DNA of 64,000 bases, from assembly GCA_019636625.1 (NCBI GenBank), contig JAHBXE010000013.1, forward strand, positions 43,390 to 107,389, read 5' to 3'. The DNA comes from Phycisphaeraceae bacterium (GTDB taxonomy: Bacteria > Planctomycetota > Phycisphaerae > Phycisphaerales > UBA1924). Of the stretch, positions 35,069-44,081 are shown one piece after another. The notes under the pieces were generated by a model, which saw nothing but the letters and a program-made list of their open reading frames with translations, made no database searches and was not told the origin of the DNA. The position numbers were made by a program, and so were the translations under genes. Each line of letters begins with the position of its first letter. Position 1 is the stretch's first letter.

Positions 35069-37357
35069 ATGGTCCGCGCAAGGGCCGCCGTGCTCGCGCT
35101 CTGGCCCGCCTTCTGGCCAGTCGTGTGGCCCACCGTATGGCCTGCGTGGGGACCCGCATGGGGGCCCGCGCTGTGTTCTGCGCAGCCGGAACAGCCCGCC
35201 GAAGTGGCCCTGGCTGGCCAGGTCGAGGTGGCGCGGATCGTCGACTTGGCCGCCCACCGCCTGGGCATCGCCATCGACTACGACGCCGCCGCCTTGCGCG
35301 CCACCCCGCCCGTGACCCTGCGTGAGACCGGCCGGCTCACCGATGCGGATCTGTGGGCCCTGGCCAACCGCGTGCTCGCCGGTCGCGGGCTCTGCACGGT
35401 CCGGGTCCAGGGCGGCTACAGCATCGTCAAGATCGCCGAAGCGCCCGGCCTGGCGCGCGTGGAATCAGCCGATGAGCCGGGCCCCATGCCGGGGTTCCGA
35501 ACGGTGATGATCACGGCCACTCACCAGCCGGCTCGATCGCTCTCCGAATCCATCGGCAAGGTCCTGAGCAAGGGCGGCGGAGGGGCCGTCGCGATCGGGG
35601 ATCGCCTTCTCGTGTCCGACCTGGCGCCGCAGGTGGATCGCGCCCTGGCCCTCACCGCCGCCCTCGATGTGCCCGGCCCGCCTGTGGTCCCCATCGAGGT
35701 TCGGCTCACCAGCGCCTCCACGGCTTCCGCCCCCTCGGCCATGGTGACGCTCATCAACCAGATCACGGCCAAGGTGGAGTCGGTCGGTGGCCGCAGAATC
35801 CCCGGCGAAGTCATCCCGGGTACGGATCAATCCATCCTGATCCTGGCCCCCCAGGAACACGCGGGCTATTGGACGGACCTGATCGCCCGCCTGGACCGGC
35901 GTGAAGAGGTGTCCACGCGCGTGTACCGTCCGCAGGTCTTTGGCGTCAAGGAGGTCGGCCGGCTCATCGAGCAGGCCGTCACCCCCCAGGCCGAGAACCG
36001 CTGGAAGCTCATCACCGATGAGCTCACCGAGTCGCTGCTGGTGACCGCGACCGCCGCCCAGCACGAACTCGTGCGAGCCATTCTCGAGCGCGTCGATTCG
36101 GTCGCGGTGGAGCGGCGTCCGGTGCGGTCTTTCACCATCCGCAACCGCCCCGTCCGCGACATCCAGGCCACCCTCGAACAGCTTGTTCTCTCGGGCGTGC
36201 TCGCGGGGGACCACTCCGCTTCGCCCGGCGGCGCAGCGCCCGGCGAGACCGGCGCTGCGCTGTGGCCACCCGCGGGTGCCAACGTAGCGCCCGGGGCCGT
36301 GCCATCGGCATCAAGGACTTTCCCGCAGGCCGCCACCGGCGGCGCAGCGCCGAGCGTCGTGTCCACTTCACCAGCGTCACCGTCTGTGACCACGTTCGGC
36401 CAGCACTACGACCACCGCCCCCCCCCCGCCCCCGACCTGGTCCTGTCCACCGATGAAGGCACCAACACACTCATTGCCATGGGTGAGCCCCGCCTGCTCG
36501 CGCAGATTGAGTCGCTGCTGCAGTCGCTGGATGTCCGCCAGGCGCAGGTGATGCTCGAGGTGCTGATCGTCAGCCTGTCGGACAGCCAGACGCTCGACCT
36601 GGGCGTTGAACTCGAGGCCACCGGCATGACCGACGATGTCCGGTCGCGCATCGCCTCGCTCTTTGGACTTGGCAGCCGCGACAGCGCCGGCAACCGCATC
36701 GGCGGTGATGGACTGGGCTTGACCGGCGTGATCCTCAATCCCGGTGACTTCTCGATCATCATCCGCGCTCTGCAGACGCTCAACAAGGGCCGATCGCTCT
36801 CGATGCCGCGTCTGCTGGTCACCAACAACCAGCAGGCCACGCTCGACTCGGTCCTTGAACAACCCTTCGCCAGCACCAACGCCTCCAACACGGTCACCAC
36901 GACCAGCTTCGGCGGCAGCAAGCCGGCCGGCACACAGATCACGCTTAAGCCGCAGATCGCCGAGGGCGATCACCTGCTGCTTGACTACAACATCTCGCTC
37001 TCGGCCTTCGTCGGCGCCGCGGCCAGCGCTGCGGTTCCTCCCCCGCGCCAGGAGAACAAGGTCCAGTCGGCGGCGATGCTGCCGGACGGCCACACGGTCG
37101 TCGTCGGCGGGATCGAGCTCAACACCGAAGGCAAGGCCACGACGCAGGTCCCGGGCCTGGGCCAGATCCCGATCATCGGCGAACTGTTCAAGAACCGGTC
37201 CAACACCAACTCCCGCAACCGGTTTTACGTGTTCATCCGGGCCAACATCCTGCGGCACGGCTCCTTCGAGGACCTCAAGTACCTCAGCGAGGTCGCCACC
37301 GGCGGCGCGCAGGTCGATGATGGGTGGCCCGTCGTCGAGCCGAGGGTGATCAAGTGA
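35069..37357 (+). CDS. gspD: Type II secretion secretin (GspD-like)
   Basis: 762 aa; outer-membrane channel. The signal region is odd: about residues 10-32 are a Trp/Pro repeat (LWPAFWPVVWPTVWPAW). The mature protein begins with an N0-like/STN domain (VDLAAHRLGIAIDY), then N1-N3 repeats (FRTVMITATHQPARSLSESI; VYRPQVFGVKEVGRLIEQ; FTIRNRPVRDIQATLEQL), a Pro/Ala linker, and the secretin barrel with VMLEVLIVSLSDSQ, SMPRLLVTNNQQATL and the signature VPGLGQIPIIGELFKN. Start ATG 35069. Its stop overlaps the ATPase start by 4 bp. Confidence 0.93.
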   Translation: MVRARAAVLALWPAFWPVVWPTVWPAWGPAWGPALCSAQPEQPAEVALAGQVEVARIVDLAAHRLGIAIDYDAAALRATPPVTLRETGRLTDADLWALANRVLAGRGLCTVRVQGGYSIVKIAEAPGLARVESADEPGPMPGFRTVMITATHQPARSLSESIGKVLSKGGGGAVAIGDRLLVSDLAPQVDRALALTAALDVPGPPVVPIEVRLTSASTASAPSAMVTLINQITAKVESVGGRRIPGEVIPGTDQSILILAPQEHAGYWTDLIARLDRREEVSTRVYRPQVFGVKEVGRLIEQAVTPQAENRWKLITDELTESLLVTATAAQHELVRAILERVDSVAVERRPVRSFTIRNRPVRDIQATLEQLVLSGVLAGDHSASPGGAAPGETGAALWPPAGANVAPGAVPSASRTFPQAATGGAAPSVVSTSPASPSVTTFGQHYDHRPPPAPDLVLSTDEGTNTLIAMGEPRLLAQIESLLQSLDVRQAQVMLEVLIVSLSDSQTLDLGVELEATGMTDDVRSRIASLFGLGSRDSAGNRIGGDGLGLTGVILNPGDFSIIIRALQTLNKGRSLSMPRLLVTNNQQATLDSVLEQPFASTNASNTVTTTSFGGSKPAGTQITLKPQIAEGDHLLLDYNISLSAFVGAAASAAVPPPRQENKVQSAAMLPDGHTVVVGGIELNTEGKATTQVPGLGQIPIIGELFKNRSNTNSRNRFYVFIRANILRHGSFEDLKYLSEVATGGAQVDDGWPVVEPRVIK

Positions 37358-38931
37358 GCGCGATCGAGATCAAGCCCGGCGCGTTGCCTCCTGACCTGCC
37401 CACCCTCGACGCTCCCTTACCGCTCGCGCCAAGTGCCCACTTCCTGAACACGATCCCACATGAGTTCGCGCGGCGCCATCTGGTGCTCAGTGCCGGAGGT
37501 GACGGCACAACCGAACGTCTTCGCATCGCAGAGCACACCAAGCCCTGGATTGTTCATAACGTCGGCGTGGCCCTCGGACGGCCGGTGACAACGGAGGTGT
37601 GTCCTGGCGAGTGCATCGCCGCGGCCATCGATGTGGCCTACGCCAACCGGGAATCACAGCCGGAAGATGCCCCGATCCCCGTCGATGTCACCGGAGATCT
37701 GGATCGCGCCCTCAGGGATGCCGAGAGCGATCTTTTGAACACCCAAGGCAAGGCCCCCTCGGTCAAGCTCGTTGATCTGATCCTCTTCGAAGCCCTGCTC
37801 AAGGGCGCCAGCGATGTTCATCTCCAGCCTCTGCGGGGCAGGACCCTGGTCCGCTACCGCCTCGACGGCGTGTTGCACACGGCACGCGAGTTGCCATCAT
37901 CGCTGGCCGCTTCGGTGACGAGCCGTGTGAAAGTCATGGCGCGGCTCGATGTGGCGGAGCAGCGCGCCCCTCAGGACGGCCGCGCCACGGTCTCGATCGG
38001 CGGCGGCGACTCGGGCGGACCCGACTCACGGCGCATCGACCTCCGCATCAGTTCGCTCCCCAGCACGTACGGAGAGCGAGTGGTTCTCCGACTCCTCGAT
38101 CCCTCACGCTCACCGCATCTCAAGAGCTTCGCCGCCCTTGGCATGCCCGAATTGATCGAGCGTCGCTACCTCGCGCAGGCCAACCGCACCAGCGGGATCG
38201 TTCTGTCAACCGGTCCCACGGGCAGCGGCAAGACCACCACGCTCTACGCCACCCTCGCTTGGCTGAGCACGCTCCACTCCGGTTCTCGGGGTGGGGGCTG
38301 CGAACTGAACATGATGACGATCGAGGACCCGGTGGAGTACGACCTCAGCACACCACCGAAGGCCGGGGCGCCGGGCTTATCCATATCACAGACCCAGGTA
38401 GACCCCCGCAAGAACGTCACCTTCGCGGCGGGCCTGCGCCACATCCTGCGGCAGGACCCGGATGTCATCATGATCGGCGAGGTGCGCGATCAGGAGACGG
38501 CGAAGATCGCGGTGCAAGCTTCGCTGACAGGGCACCTCGTGCTCTCGACGCTCCACACCAGCGACGCCGCCAGCGCCGTCGCCCGCCTCATCGATCTCTC
38601 CGTCGAGCCGTTCCTGGTCGCTTCCAGCTTGTCCGCCGTCCTGGCCCAGCGTCTGGTCCGGACTGTGCACCCGGAGTGCAGCGGCGCTGGATGCGAGCTC
38701 TGCCTGGGCTCGGGCTACAAGGGCCGAACGGGTGTGTTTGAACTCCTCGTGATGGATGCAGCGATTCGCGATCTTGTGTGCCGGCGTGCGTCGGCGATTG
38801 AGATCAAGGATACCGCGCAGCGAGCTGGAATGGTCACGCTCCGCGAAGCAGGGCAGGCGCTCATCCGCGATGGATACACCACCGCCGCCGAAGTCACCCG
38901 CATCATCGAAGCCGTGGAGGAAGAGCCGTGA
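37354..38931 (+). CDS. gspE: Type II secretion/type IV pilus assembly ATPase (GspE/PilB-like)
   Basis: 525 aa; GTG 37354 lies within the secretin stop (GTGA). The N-terminal domain is shortened. The ATPase core has Walker A GPTGSGKTTT (near residue 290), an Asp/His box region and Walker B VIMIGEVRD (near residue 370) with HTSDAASAVARL following. The C-terminal Cys element is reduced (CSGAGCELC) compared with the usual two CxxC pairs. This cytoplasmic hexamer powers pseudopilus extension. No GspF or pseudopilin gene is found in the island, so those parts must come from elsewhere or be dispensable. Confidence 0.93.
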   Translation: MSAIEIKPGALPPDLPTLDAPLPLAPSAHFLNTIPHEFARRHLVLSAGGDGTTERLRIAEHTKPWIVHNVGVALGRPVTTEVCPGECIAAAIDVAYANRESQPEDAPIPVDVTGDLDRALRDAESDLLNTQGKAPSVKLVDLILFEALLKGASDVHLQPLRGRTLVRYRLDGVLHTARELPSSLAASVTSRVKVMARLDVAEQRAPQDGRATVSIGGGDSGGPDSRRIDLRISSLPSTYGERVVLRLLDPSRSPHLKSFAALGMPELIERRYLAQANRTSGIVLSTGPTGSGKTTTLYATLAWLSTLHSGSRGGGCELNMMTIEDPVEYDLSTPPKAGAPGLSISQTQVDPRKNVTFAAGLRHILRQDPDVIMIGEVRDQETAKIAVQASLTGHLVLSTLHTSDAASAVARLIDLSVEPFLVASSLSAVLAQRLVRTVHPECSGAGCELCLGSGYKGRTGVFELLVMDAAIRDLVCRRASAIEIKDTAQRAGMVTLREAGQALIRDGYTTAAEVTRIIEAVEEEP

Positions 38932-39401
38932 AGGCCCGCCCCCCCGCCACCACCACTGTTGCCCGTCCGGCGCTGGCCTGCGTGGTCTTGGCCGCAGCCG
39001 CGGCCTTCGCCTTGTGGCCTGTGGCATCCCCACGTATCGAGACCCCCGTGATTGACAGTTCTCGATCCGAGACGATGCGGACACTCGCCTCGCTCGATCT
39101 CGCGGCGTTCCGGACGCCGATCTGGGTCGCCGAGCCCCCACCACCGGCGCCGATCGTGCAGGTTCCCGTTCCACCGCCGCCGCCCGTGAAGTTCCAGCTT
39201 TTGGCCATCATCCGGGAGCAAGGCCCCGAGCCGGTGTACAAGGCCGCGGTGTACGACCCGGACACCGATCGCATCCTGGTCGTCGCCGCCGGTGAGAAGC
39301 TCGGGCATCGCACCGTGGACCAGGTGGACCGGACTTCTCTCACTCTTCGAGATGACACGGGCAAACGCACGCTGGCGCTCAAGGAGGGAGGGCCATCATG
39401 A
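38928..39401 (+). CDS. GspC/PilP-like inner-membrane linker protein
   Basis: 157 aa; GTG 38928 overlaps the ATPase stop by 4 bp. One membrane anchor (ARPALACVVLAAAAAFALW), a Pro-rich spacer (PPPPAPIVQVPVPPPPP) and a small beta domain (FQLLAIIREQGPEPVYKAAVY, ILVVAAGEKLGHRTV) like the HR domain of GspC or PilP that contacts the secretin. Assignment rests on layout and position between the ATPase and the L-like gene. Confidence 0.7.
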   Translation: MKARPPATTTVARPALACVVLAAAAAFALWPVASPRIETPVIDSSRSETMRTLASLDLAAFRTPIWVAEPPPPAPIVQVPVPPPPPVKFQLLAIIREQGPEPVYKAAVYDPDTDRILVVAAGEKLGHRTVDQVDRTSLTLRDDTGKRTLALKEGGPS

Positions 39402-40216
39402 ACGCGTCTTCCGCTCGTGCCTCCATGCCCACCACCATCCCGGCCGACCGCATCCTGTGGTCCATCATCGAAGCGCCGAACGTCAAGGGCATGCACGGGC
39501 CGATCCCCGCCGGGCTCTGGCCAGTGATCGAGGATGACCTGCCCATCGCCGCCGATTCCCTCTGGGCCGTGTCCGCTCCCATCGATGGTCAACGCCTCGC
39601 GGTGTGCGCTGCGCTTCGCGCCGACCTGGACATCCCGGGGGCGCTGATCCTGACGCCCGAGTCAGTGCCGGAGTTCATTCCGGCGGACCCGAGCGCGTTC
39701 AATCTGCTGGTCGGCGAGTACGAACCGAAGGCAATCCGGCGGTTGCGGACCCGCCGCCACCTGCTCGCCGCCGCCGGAGTGCTTTTGGTCGCGTGCCTCA
39801 TCGCCACCGGGTTGTCGCGCCGCGCCGCCGCGTGGCGCGCCGAGGCGGAGGCGGCCCAGGGCGCGGTCCGTCACGTCACCGCTTCGGTGGCCAACCGCGC
39901 GGTGTGGAGCCGGGAAGACCTGATCCTCGAGCTGGCCCAGCGGCGTCAATCCGCCCCGGCCGAGGTGGTCCCGCCCGAGGATGCCGCGGTCTCGCTGGCC
40001 GCCGTCATCGCGATGTGGCCCGCCGTGCCCGCCAAGGCGCAGAGCATCACCGCCACGGGTCGATCGGCGTCGATCGCCGTCACCATCCCCGGTGATGCCC
40101 AGCCGTTCCTGGCCGCTTTCAAGCCGCCCTCGGGCTGGATGCTCCACGAGCCGCGCTTGGTCGCCGTAGACCAGGCGAAGCGCCTCAACCTCGAACTCCG
40201 GAAGGAGGCGCCGTGA
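39398..40216 (+). CDS. GspL/PilN-like inner-membrane protein
   Basis: 272 aa; ATG 39398 overlaps the previous stop (ATGA). A cytoplasmic N-terminal half of about 120 residues, a single membrane segment (HLLAAAGVLLVACLIATGL, about residues 127-145), then a periplasmic ferredoxin-like half. This matches the GspL or fused PilM/N plan, linking the ATPase to the periplasmic parts. Shorter than typical GspL (about 400 aa), consistent with a reduced system. Confidence 0.65.
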   Translation: MNASSARASMPTTIPADRILWSIIEAPNVKGMHGPIPAGLWPVIEDDLPIAADSLWAVSAPIDGQRLAVCAALRADLDIPGALILTPESVPEFIPADPSAFNLLVGEYEPKAIRRLRTRRHLLAAAGVLLVACLIATGLSRRAAAWRAEAEAAQGAVRHVTASVANRAVWSREDLILELAQRRQSAPAEVVPPEDAAVSLAAVIAMWPAVPAKAQSITATGRSASIAVTIPGDAQPFLAAFKPPSGWMLHEPRLVAVDQAKRLNLELRKEAP

Positions 40217-40746
40217 GCAAGTCCCTTCTGCTCGCGTGGACGATCTGCATCGCGGCCAGCGTCGCGGTGCTGTTCGCGTCGGGCTCACGCGCGGCTAGCG
40301 CCCGCGCCAACGCGGCCTCGGCCCGCCGCGACCTCTCGTTGGCGACCGAACAAGTAACGGAACTGGTGCGGCTCCGCCAGGCCAAGCGTGAGTTCCCGGA
40401 GCGATCGGAGGGGGGCCTGGCGTCCAAGGTCTCGGCCGCCCTGCTGCGCGCGGGGCTGACGGCCTCGACGCTGCAGAGTCTCTCGCCGGAAGCCAACACG
40501 CCGGTCAACGGTGAACCCGGACTCTCGCGGCAGCGAGCCACGCTCACATTGCAGGGATTGTCGCTCCCACAGGTCGGCGCGTTCCTGGATGCCTGGCGGG
40601 GCGCGGAGCCCGACTGGGTGGTCGCCGGCATCGACCTCTCACCGACCTCGGGGCGCGACGCCGGCTCGATCGGTTCCGATCTTCCCCTTCGGGTCTCCCT
40701 CACCATCGAGGGCCTGTTCAAGAAGTCCTTTGGAGGTCCGCGATGA
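40213..40746 (+). CDS. GspM/PilO-like inner-membrane protein
   Basis: 177 aa; GTG 40213 overlaps the previous stop by 4 bp. N-terminal membrane anchor (LLLAWTICIAASVAVLFASG), a short coiled coil (ASARRDLSLATEQVTELVRLRQ) and a C-terminal ferredoxin-like domain (RATLTLQGLSLPQVGAFLDAW ... LPLRVSLTIEGLF). This is the GspM/PilO layout; partner of the L-like protein. Confidence 0.7.
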   Translation: MSKSLLLAWTICIAASVAVLFASGSRAASARANAASARRDLSLATEQVTELVRLRQAKREFPERSEGGLASKVSAALLRAGLTASTLQSLSPEANTPVNGEPGLSRQRATLTLQGLSLPQVGAFLDAWRGAEPDWVVAGIDLSPTSGRDAGSIGSDLPLRVSLTIEGLFKKSFGGPR

Positions 40747-41306
40747 GATCCTTTCTGCTGTGCCTCGTGCTGGCGCTGGTGCTCATGCTCACCGGGTGCG
40801 CTTCGGCCCGCGGTCCCTACTCGCCCCGGCCCGAATCGGCCCGGGACTCGATCAAGGCCCAGAGGCTCACGCAGCAGGCCGCGAAGGAGACCGACCCGGC
40901 CAGGGCTGAGGAACTGCTGCGCGAGGCGCTCACCGCCGACATCTTCTTCGGCCCCGCGCACAACAACTACGGGGTCCTGCTGCTCAAGAAGGGGATGCTC
41001 TTTGAGGCGGCCCAGGAGTTCCAGTGGGCCCAGAAGACCCTCCCCGGTCATCCCGACCCGCGGATGAACCTGGCCCTGACGCTGGAGAAGGCCGGGCGCA
41101 CCGATGAAGCCCTCACCGCCTACACCTCCGCCCTCGAGGTCTACAAGGACCACATCCCCACGATCCAGGCGATGACGCGGCTCAAGATCAAGTCCAACCG
41201 GACGGACGATTCGACCCCGGCCGCGCTCGAGGAGATCGCGTTCAAGGGGGAAACCGAAGCGTGGCGGAGCTGGGCGCGGACGCAGCTTTCCAAGCTGTTG
41301 CCTTGA
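40743..41306 (+). CDS. TPR lipoprotein, possible pilotin
   Basis: 187 aa; ATG 40743 overlaps the previous stop (ATGA). A signal with lipobox LTGC (Cys at 19) and three TPR-like repeats (AEELLREALTADIFFGPAHNNYG; FEAAQEFQWAQKTLPGHPDPRMN; DEALTAYTSALEVY). PilF/PilW-type TPR lipoproteins guide secretins to the outer membrane, so a pilotin role is likely. Last gene of the operon; 244 bp of apparently non-coding DNA follow. Confidence 0.75.
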   Translation: MRSFLLCLVLALVLMLTGCASARGPYSPRPESARDSIKAQRLTQQAAKETDPARAEELLREALTADIFFGPAHNNYGVLLLKKGMLFEAAQEFQWAQKTLPGHPDPRMNLALTLEKAGRTDEALTAYTSALEVYKDHIPTIQAMTRLKIKSNRTDDSTPAALEEIAFKGETEAWRSWARTQLSKLLP

Positions 41307-41550
41307 ATCCGTTTCGGCTTCCCGTACTTCCCCTTACTGAATTGCCGAGGTCAACCTCTATCTCTCGGTAACCGTCACCTCAAACAGGCAGGCATTGCAC
41401 GCACTTCCGTGTGAAGTCTCACTCCGCCATTCTGCGTGCAAGCACGATTTCGAGAGCCAACTCGTCAGTCCGGACTTTATTCGATGAATCTAAGGCATTG
41501 CATCTCGAGCTCGCTCATCAGGTAGAAGCGACCAACGTCGGAGAATCTCG

Positions 41551-41859
41551 TTAGACGTGCGCCGGCAATTGATCAGAGAGCCGAATGCCTTGTTGAAAAC
41601 GAAACGCGGCTCGGTTGAGAGAGTCGGCGACGGTATCGCGTCGATTCGTCATGACACATCGAACGCGCAAAGACTCAACCGACATGCTTGCGAGCAATGT
41701 GAGGATCAACGCGTTCGCAAAAGAAGGCGTGAGAACCTCCACATCCGCAAAATCCACCTGCACCGCCTCTTCCGTGTGCAAGGCCGCAATGATAAGTCCA
41801 GCGAGCGACTGGCCGTTCACTGCAGTTGTGAGCGAAGATTGCAGTTTCAAGTACAGCAT
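41551..41859 (-). CDS. STAS-like (DUF4325) protein
   Basis: 102 aa. Contains VQVDFADVEVLTPSFANALIL, the hallmark of STAS-like DUF4325 (anti-sigma-factor-antagonist fold). It lies 27 bp downstream of a GHKL ATPase gene on the same strand; such pairs suggest an SpoIIAA/SpoIIAB-like partner switch, but the role is unknown. Lower GC than the secretion operon. Confidence 0.75.
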   Translation of the reverse strand: MLYLKLQSSLTTAVNGQSLAGLIIAALHTEEAVQVDFADVEVLTPSFANALILTLLASMSVESLRVRCVMTNRRDTVADSLNRAAFRFQQGIRLSDQLPAHV

Positions 41860-41886
41860 CGACGTCTAATCGCCTTTACGCGTCGA

Positions 41887-42789
41887 CTACAGTATCGGTT
41901 CAGTCGAGGCCTTTGGCAAGGGGTATCCGGTAAAAAACCTAACATTTACTAGACACCCTTGGAATCTGGGACCGAAAATCTTGCCCTTCACAGGGGCTAG
42001 CCCCTGTCGAAAGGTGACCCAAGAGTCGCCGCTAAGAACGGTGAGTTCCCCTGAACCCCCCTCACAGAATTCCCGAACGAACGCAAGGCCCGCGCCAGAA
42101 TTGGCGAACCCGCGCCGGTTCTGTTGGCCTGGCGGTGTGCCAGTCACTCCATCTTGCACAGCAAGCAGAATTGCTTCTTCGTCGGACCTGACGCGAGAAT
42201 GAAGCGGATTCTTGCTGAGATGGACCCGAATTGTCTGGCCAAGGTCTAGTACGGCAACCTCAACTTTGCCGGTCTTCGGGTACGACTGCCCTGCCACAAA
42301 GCAATCGATGGGAGACTCTGCGTGCGTAAGCGCGTTCACGATGATCTCGTCAAGCGACTCCTTCATTCGCGGCGAGACCCCCGGAGCGAGGGCGGCCTGC
42401 GGGGCCAGCATGTCGATGATTCGGGTCGCCGCTTGTCCCGGTGGCCAGTTGACTTGCTCAACGGGAAGATTGGTGTCTCGCAGAGTTTCCTCGGAGTACC
42501 CACCGCATCGAAACCACACGGGAACCATCAACCGACACAAGTGGTCCCGGCACGCGTTGTCGCTCGGCATGACCAGGTCGACTTCGCGACCCTCCAACCT
42601 TCCTTTCGCGCCGAGGCTGCACAAGCAGGCAACCGCGTATGGCTTCAGATGCGGGCATTCGGTCAAGTCGATGACTTCGGGCACAGAGTGCGAGCCTGTT
42701 CGCTTCAGGATGTCCCAAGCCAGCGCAGCGCCATTGCCATCGGCGAACCCGCCGACATCAGGCAAAGAAGATACCTTGAACGTTGCCAC
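41887..42789 (-). CDS. GHKL-type ATP-binding protein paired with the STAS-like gene
   Basis: 300 aa. N-terminal STAS-like half (VPEVIDLTECPHLKPYAVACLC) and C-terminal HATPase_c half: N box MKESLDEIIVNALTHAES, G1 VAVLDLGQTI, G2 NSGAGLAFVREF. No His-kinase dimerisation domain and no membrane segment, so it is more like an anti-sigma/serine kinase or sensor ATPase. Forms a two-gene unit with the STAS-like gene. Might be a regulatory or defence module; not established. Confidence 0.75.
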   Translation of the reverse strand: MATFKVSSLPDVGGFADGNGAALAWDILKRTGSHSVPEVIDLTECPHLKPYAVACLCSLGAKGRLEGREVDLVMPSDNACRDHLCRLMVPVWFRCGGYSEETLRDTNLPVEQVNWPPGQAATRIIDMLAPQAALAPGVSPRMKESLDEIIVNALTHAESPIDCFVAGQSYPKTGKVEVAVLDLGQTIRVHLSKNPLHSRVRSDEEAILLAVQDGVTGTPPGQQNRRGFANSGAGLAFVREFCEGGSGELTVLSGDSWVTFRQGLAPVKGKIFGPRFQGCLVNVRFFTGYPLPKASTEPIL

Positions 42790-43083
42790 GATCCGGTAGG
42801 TTAGGCGTTGCGTGGTGCGGTGTACCTTTCGACGCCTGCCAGTTCGTCATCGCCGCCAGAAACTGCGCCATCTTCCCATTCGATGACGTGCTGGCACATG
42901 GCGAACGTCGAGCAGGTCGCGTCTCAATTCTGGGCAAGAACGGCGGGCACAGAAACTCGTCCGCCGCACAATCAGAGGCCAATCACTTCGGCCAATGACG
43001 TGAACATCGCCGCTCAGTGTTGACGGCGGCGAGCGGGACCTTCGGCAACATTGAGGTTTTGAAGCTGCGACGTAGGATGATAC

Positions 43084-44043
43084 ATGGCCATCCTTCGCCC
43101 AGTGCGAATCTTCCTTGACACAAGGGATGCTATTGAACTCTCCCACCTCGTAAACGGGGCGGCGAAGTCTGGCGCGATGCCTAAGTCCCAAGCCTATCAG
43201 CAGATCCTCCGCTGGATTTGCCGCGGGGATTGCAGCCTCATTGTCGGTACCCTACAAATGTACGAGTGGATGAAGGGAAGCGACTCAGCGGCCTTAGAGA
43301 TCGCGTCTGTGTACGACCTTTCCAAAACCGTCCTTCGGGTGGAGGGGGATGGCCTGTGCCCGGTAATCGAGGTGCTCAACGAAGCCAAGCGGCTGATGCC
43401 GGACCTTCCGTTCTCGGCGTTCGAAATCCTCCGGCCCTTCAGTGCTCCCGAGGAGTACCTTCGGTTCCTTGGGAATGAGGTCTTTGAGCACCTCCCTCTC
43501 GGCAAGCGAGTCCGGATGAAGACGCCGCCGGTATTCCCTCGTGTCAGTGATCGCGTGAGGCACAACATCAATACAAAGACGAATTCGCCCGACTGGTGGC
43601 GAGATATGCAGGGCACCTCCGAGATATTCCGCTCAACCTTCTCTCTCACACGACCGAGGCTTTTGAACAACGGCCTGACAATCGATGCCGCTGCTCGCGG
43701 TTGGCTGCGACACGGCATGAAAATGATCGATGTGCTCACCCCGCATTGCGGATCGAAGGCGGCCGACGACTTTGTCCGCGTGTGCGACTTCGCGCGATGC
43801 CCGTCTGTAACGCTGCACACTGCCGTGATGCTCAAATACGCAAGAGCAAACACCGAGCCCAAGCGGAATGATCGCGAGGACTTCGCTTGGCTCGCGCTTG
43901 TTGCCTACAGCGATGTCGCTCTCATCGAAAGCCGGATGAGGGAGTTCATTACCAGTGCGGAACGACAACGCGCTGATTCGGTGTTTTCCGATCCGGTACT
44001 CGCGTGCAGGGCGATAGAAACCCGACTGACCACCGCAGCATGA
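43084..44043 (+). CDS. Hypothetical protein, possible PIN-like
   Basis: 319 aa from ATG 43084. The N-terminus RIFLDTRDAIELSH and the late block RNDREDFAWLALVAYSDVALIESRMREF resemble the first strand (Asp) and the acidic D..D arrangement of PIN-like ribonucleases that pair with a long helical insertion. The catalytic set is not complete enough to be sure. Divergent from the GHKL/STAS pair across 294 bp without other genes. Confidence 0.45.
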   Translation: MAILRPVRIFLDTRDAIELSHLVNGAAKSGAMPKSQAYQQILRWICRGDCSLIVGTLQMYEWMKGSDSAALEIASVYDLSKTVLRVEGDGLCPVIEVLNEAKRLMPDLPFSAFEILRPFSAPEEYLRFLGNEVFEHLPLGKRVRMKTPPVFPRVSDRVRHNINTKTNSPDWWRDMQGTSEIFRSTFSLTRPRLLNNGLTIDAAARGWLRHGMKMIDVLTPHCGSKAADDFVRVCDFARCPSVTLHTAVMLKYARANTEPKRNDREDFAWLALVAYSDVALIESRMREFITSAERQRADSVFSDPVLACRAIETRLTTAA

Positions 44044-44081
44044 GGTCAATCGCCGGAACGACTTCACGCTTTCAAACTGTC

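Noticed and set aside
41395..41441. 9-bp inverted repeat TTGCACGCA / TGCGTGCAA after the secretion operon as a terminator
   Set aside because: The loop is 29 nt and no T-tract follows; too weak to call.
42783..42998. Short frames on both strands in the 294-bp gap before the 43084 gene
   Set aside because: Overlapping frames in both directions with no conserved features; better read as the divergent regulatory region.
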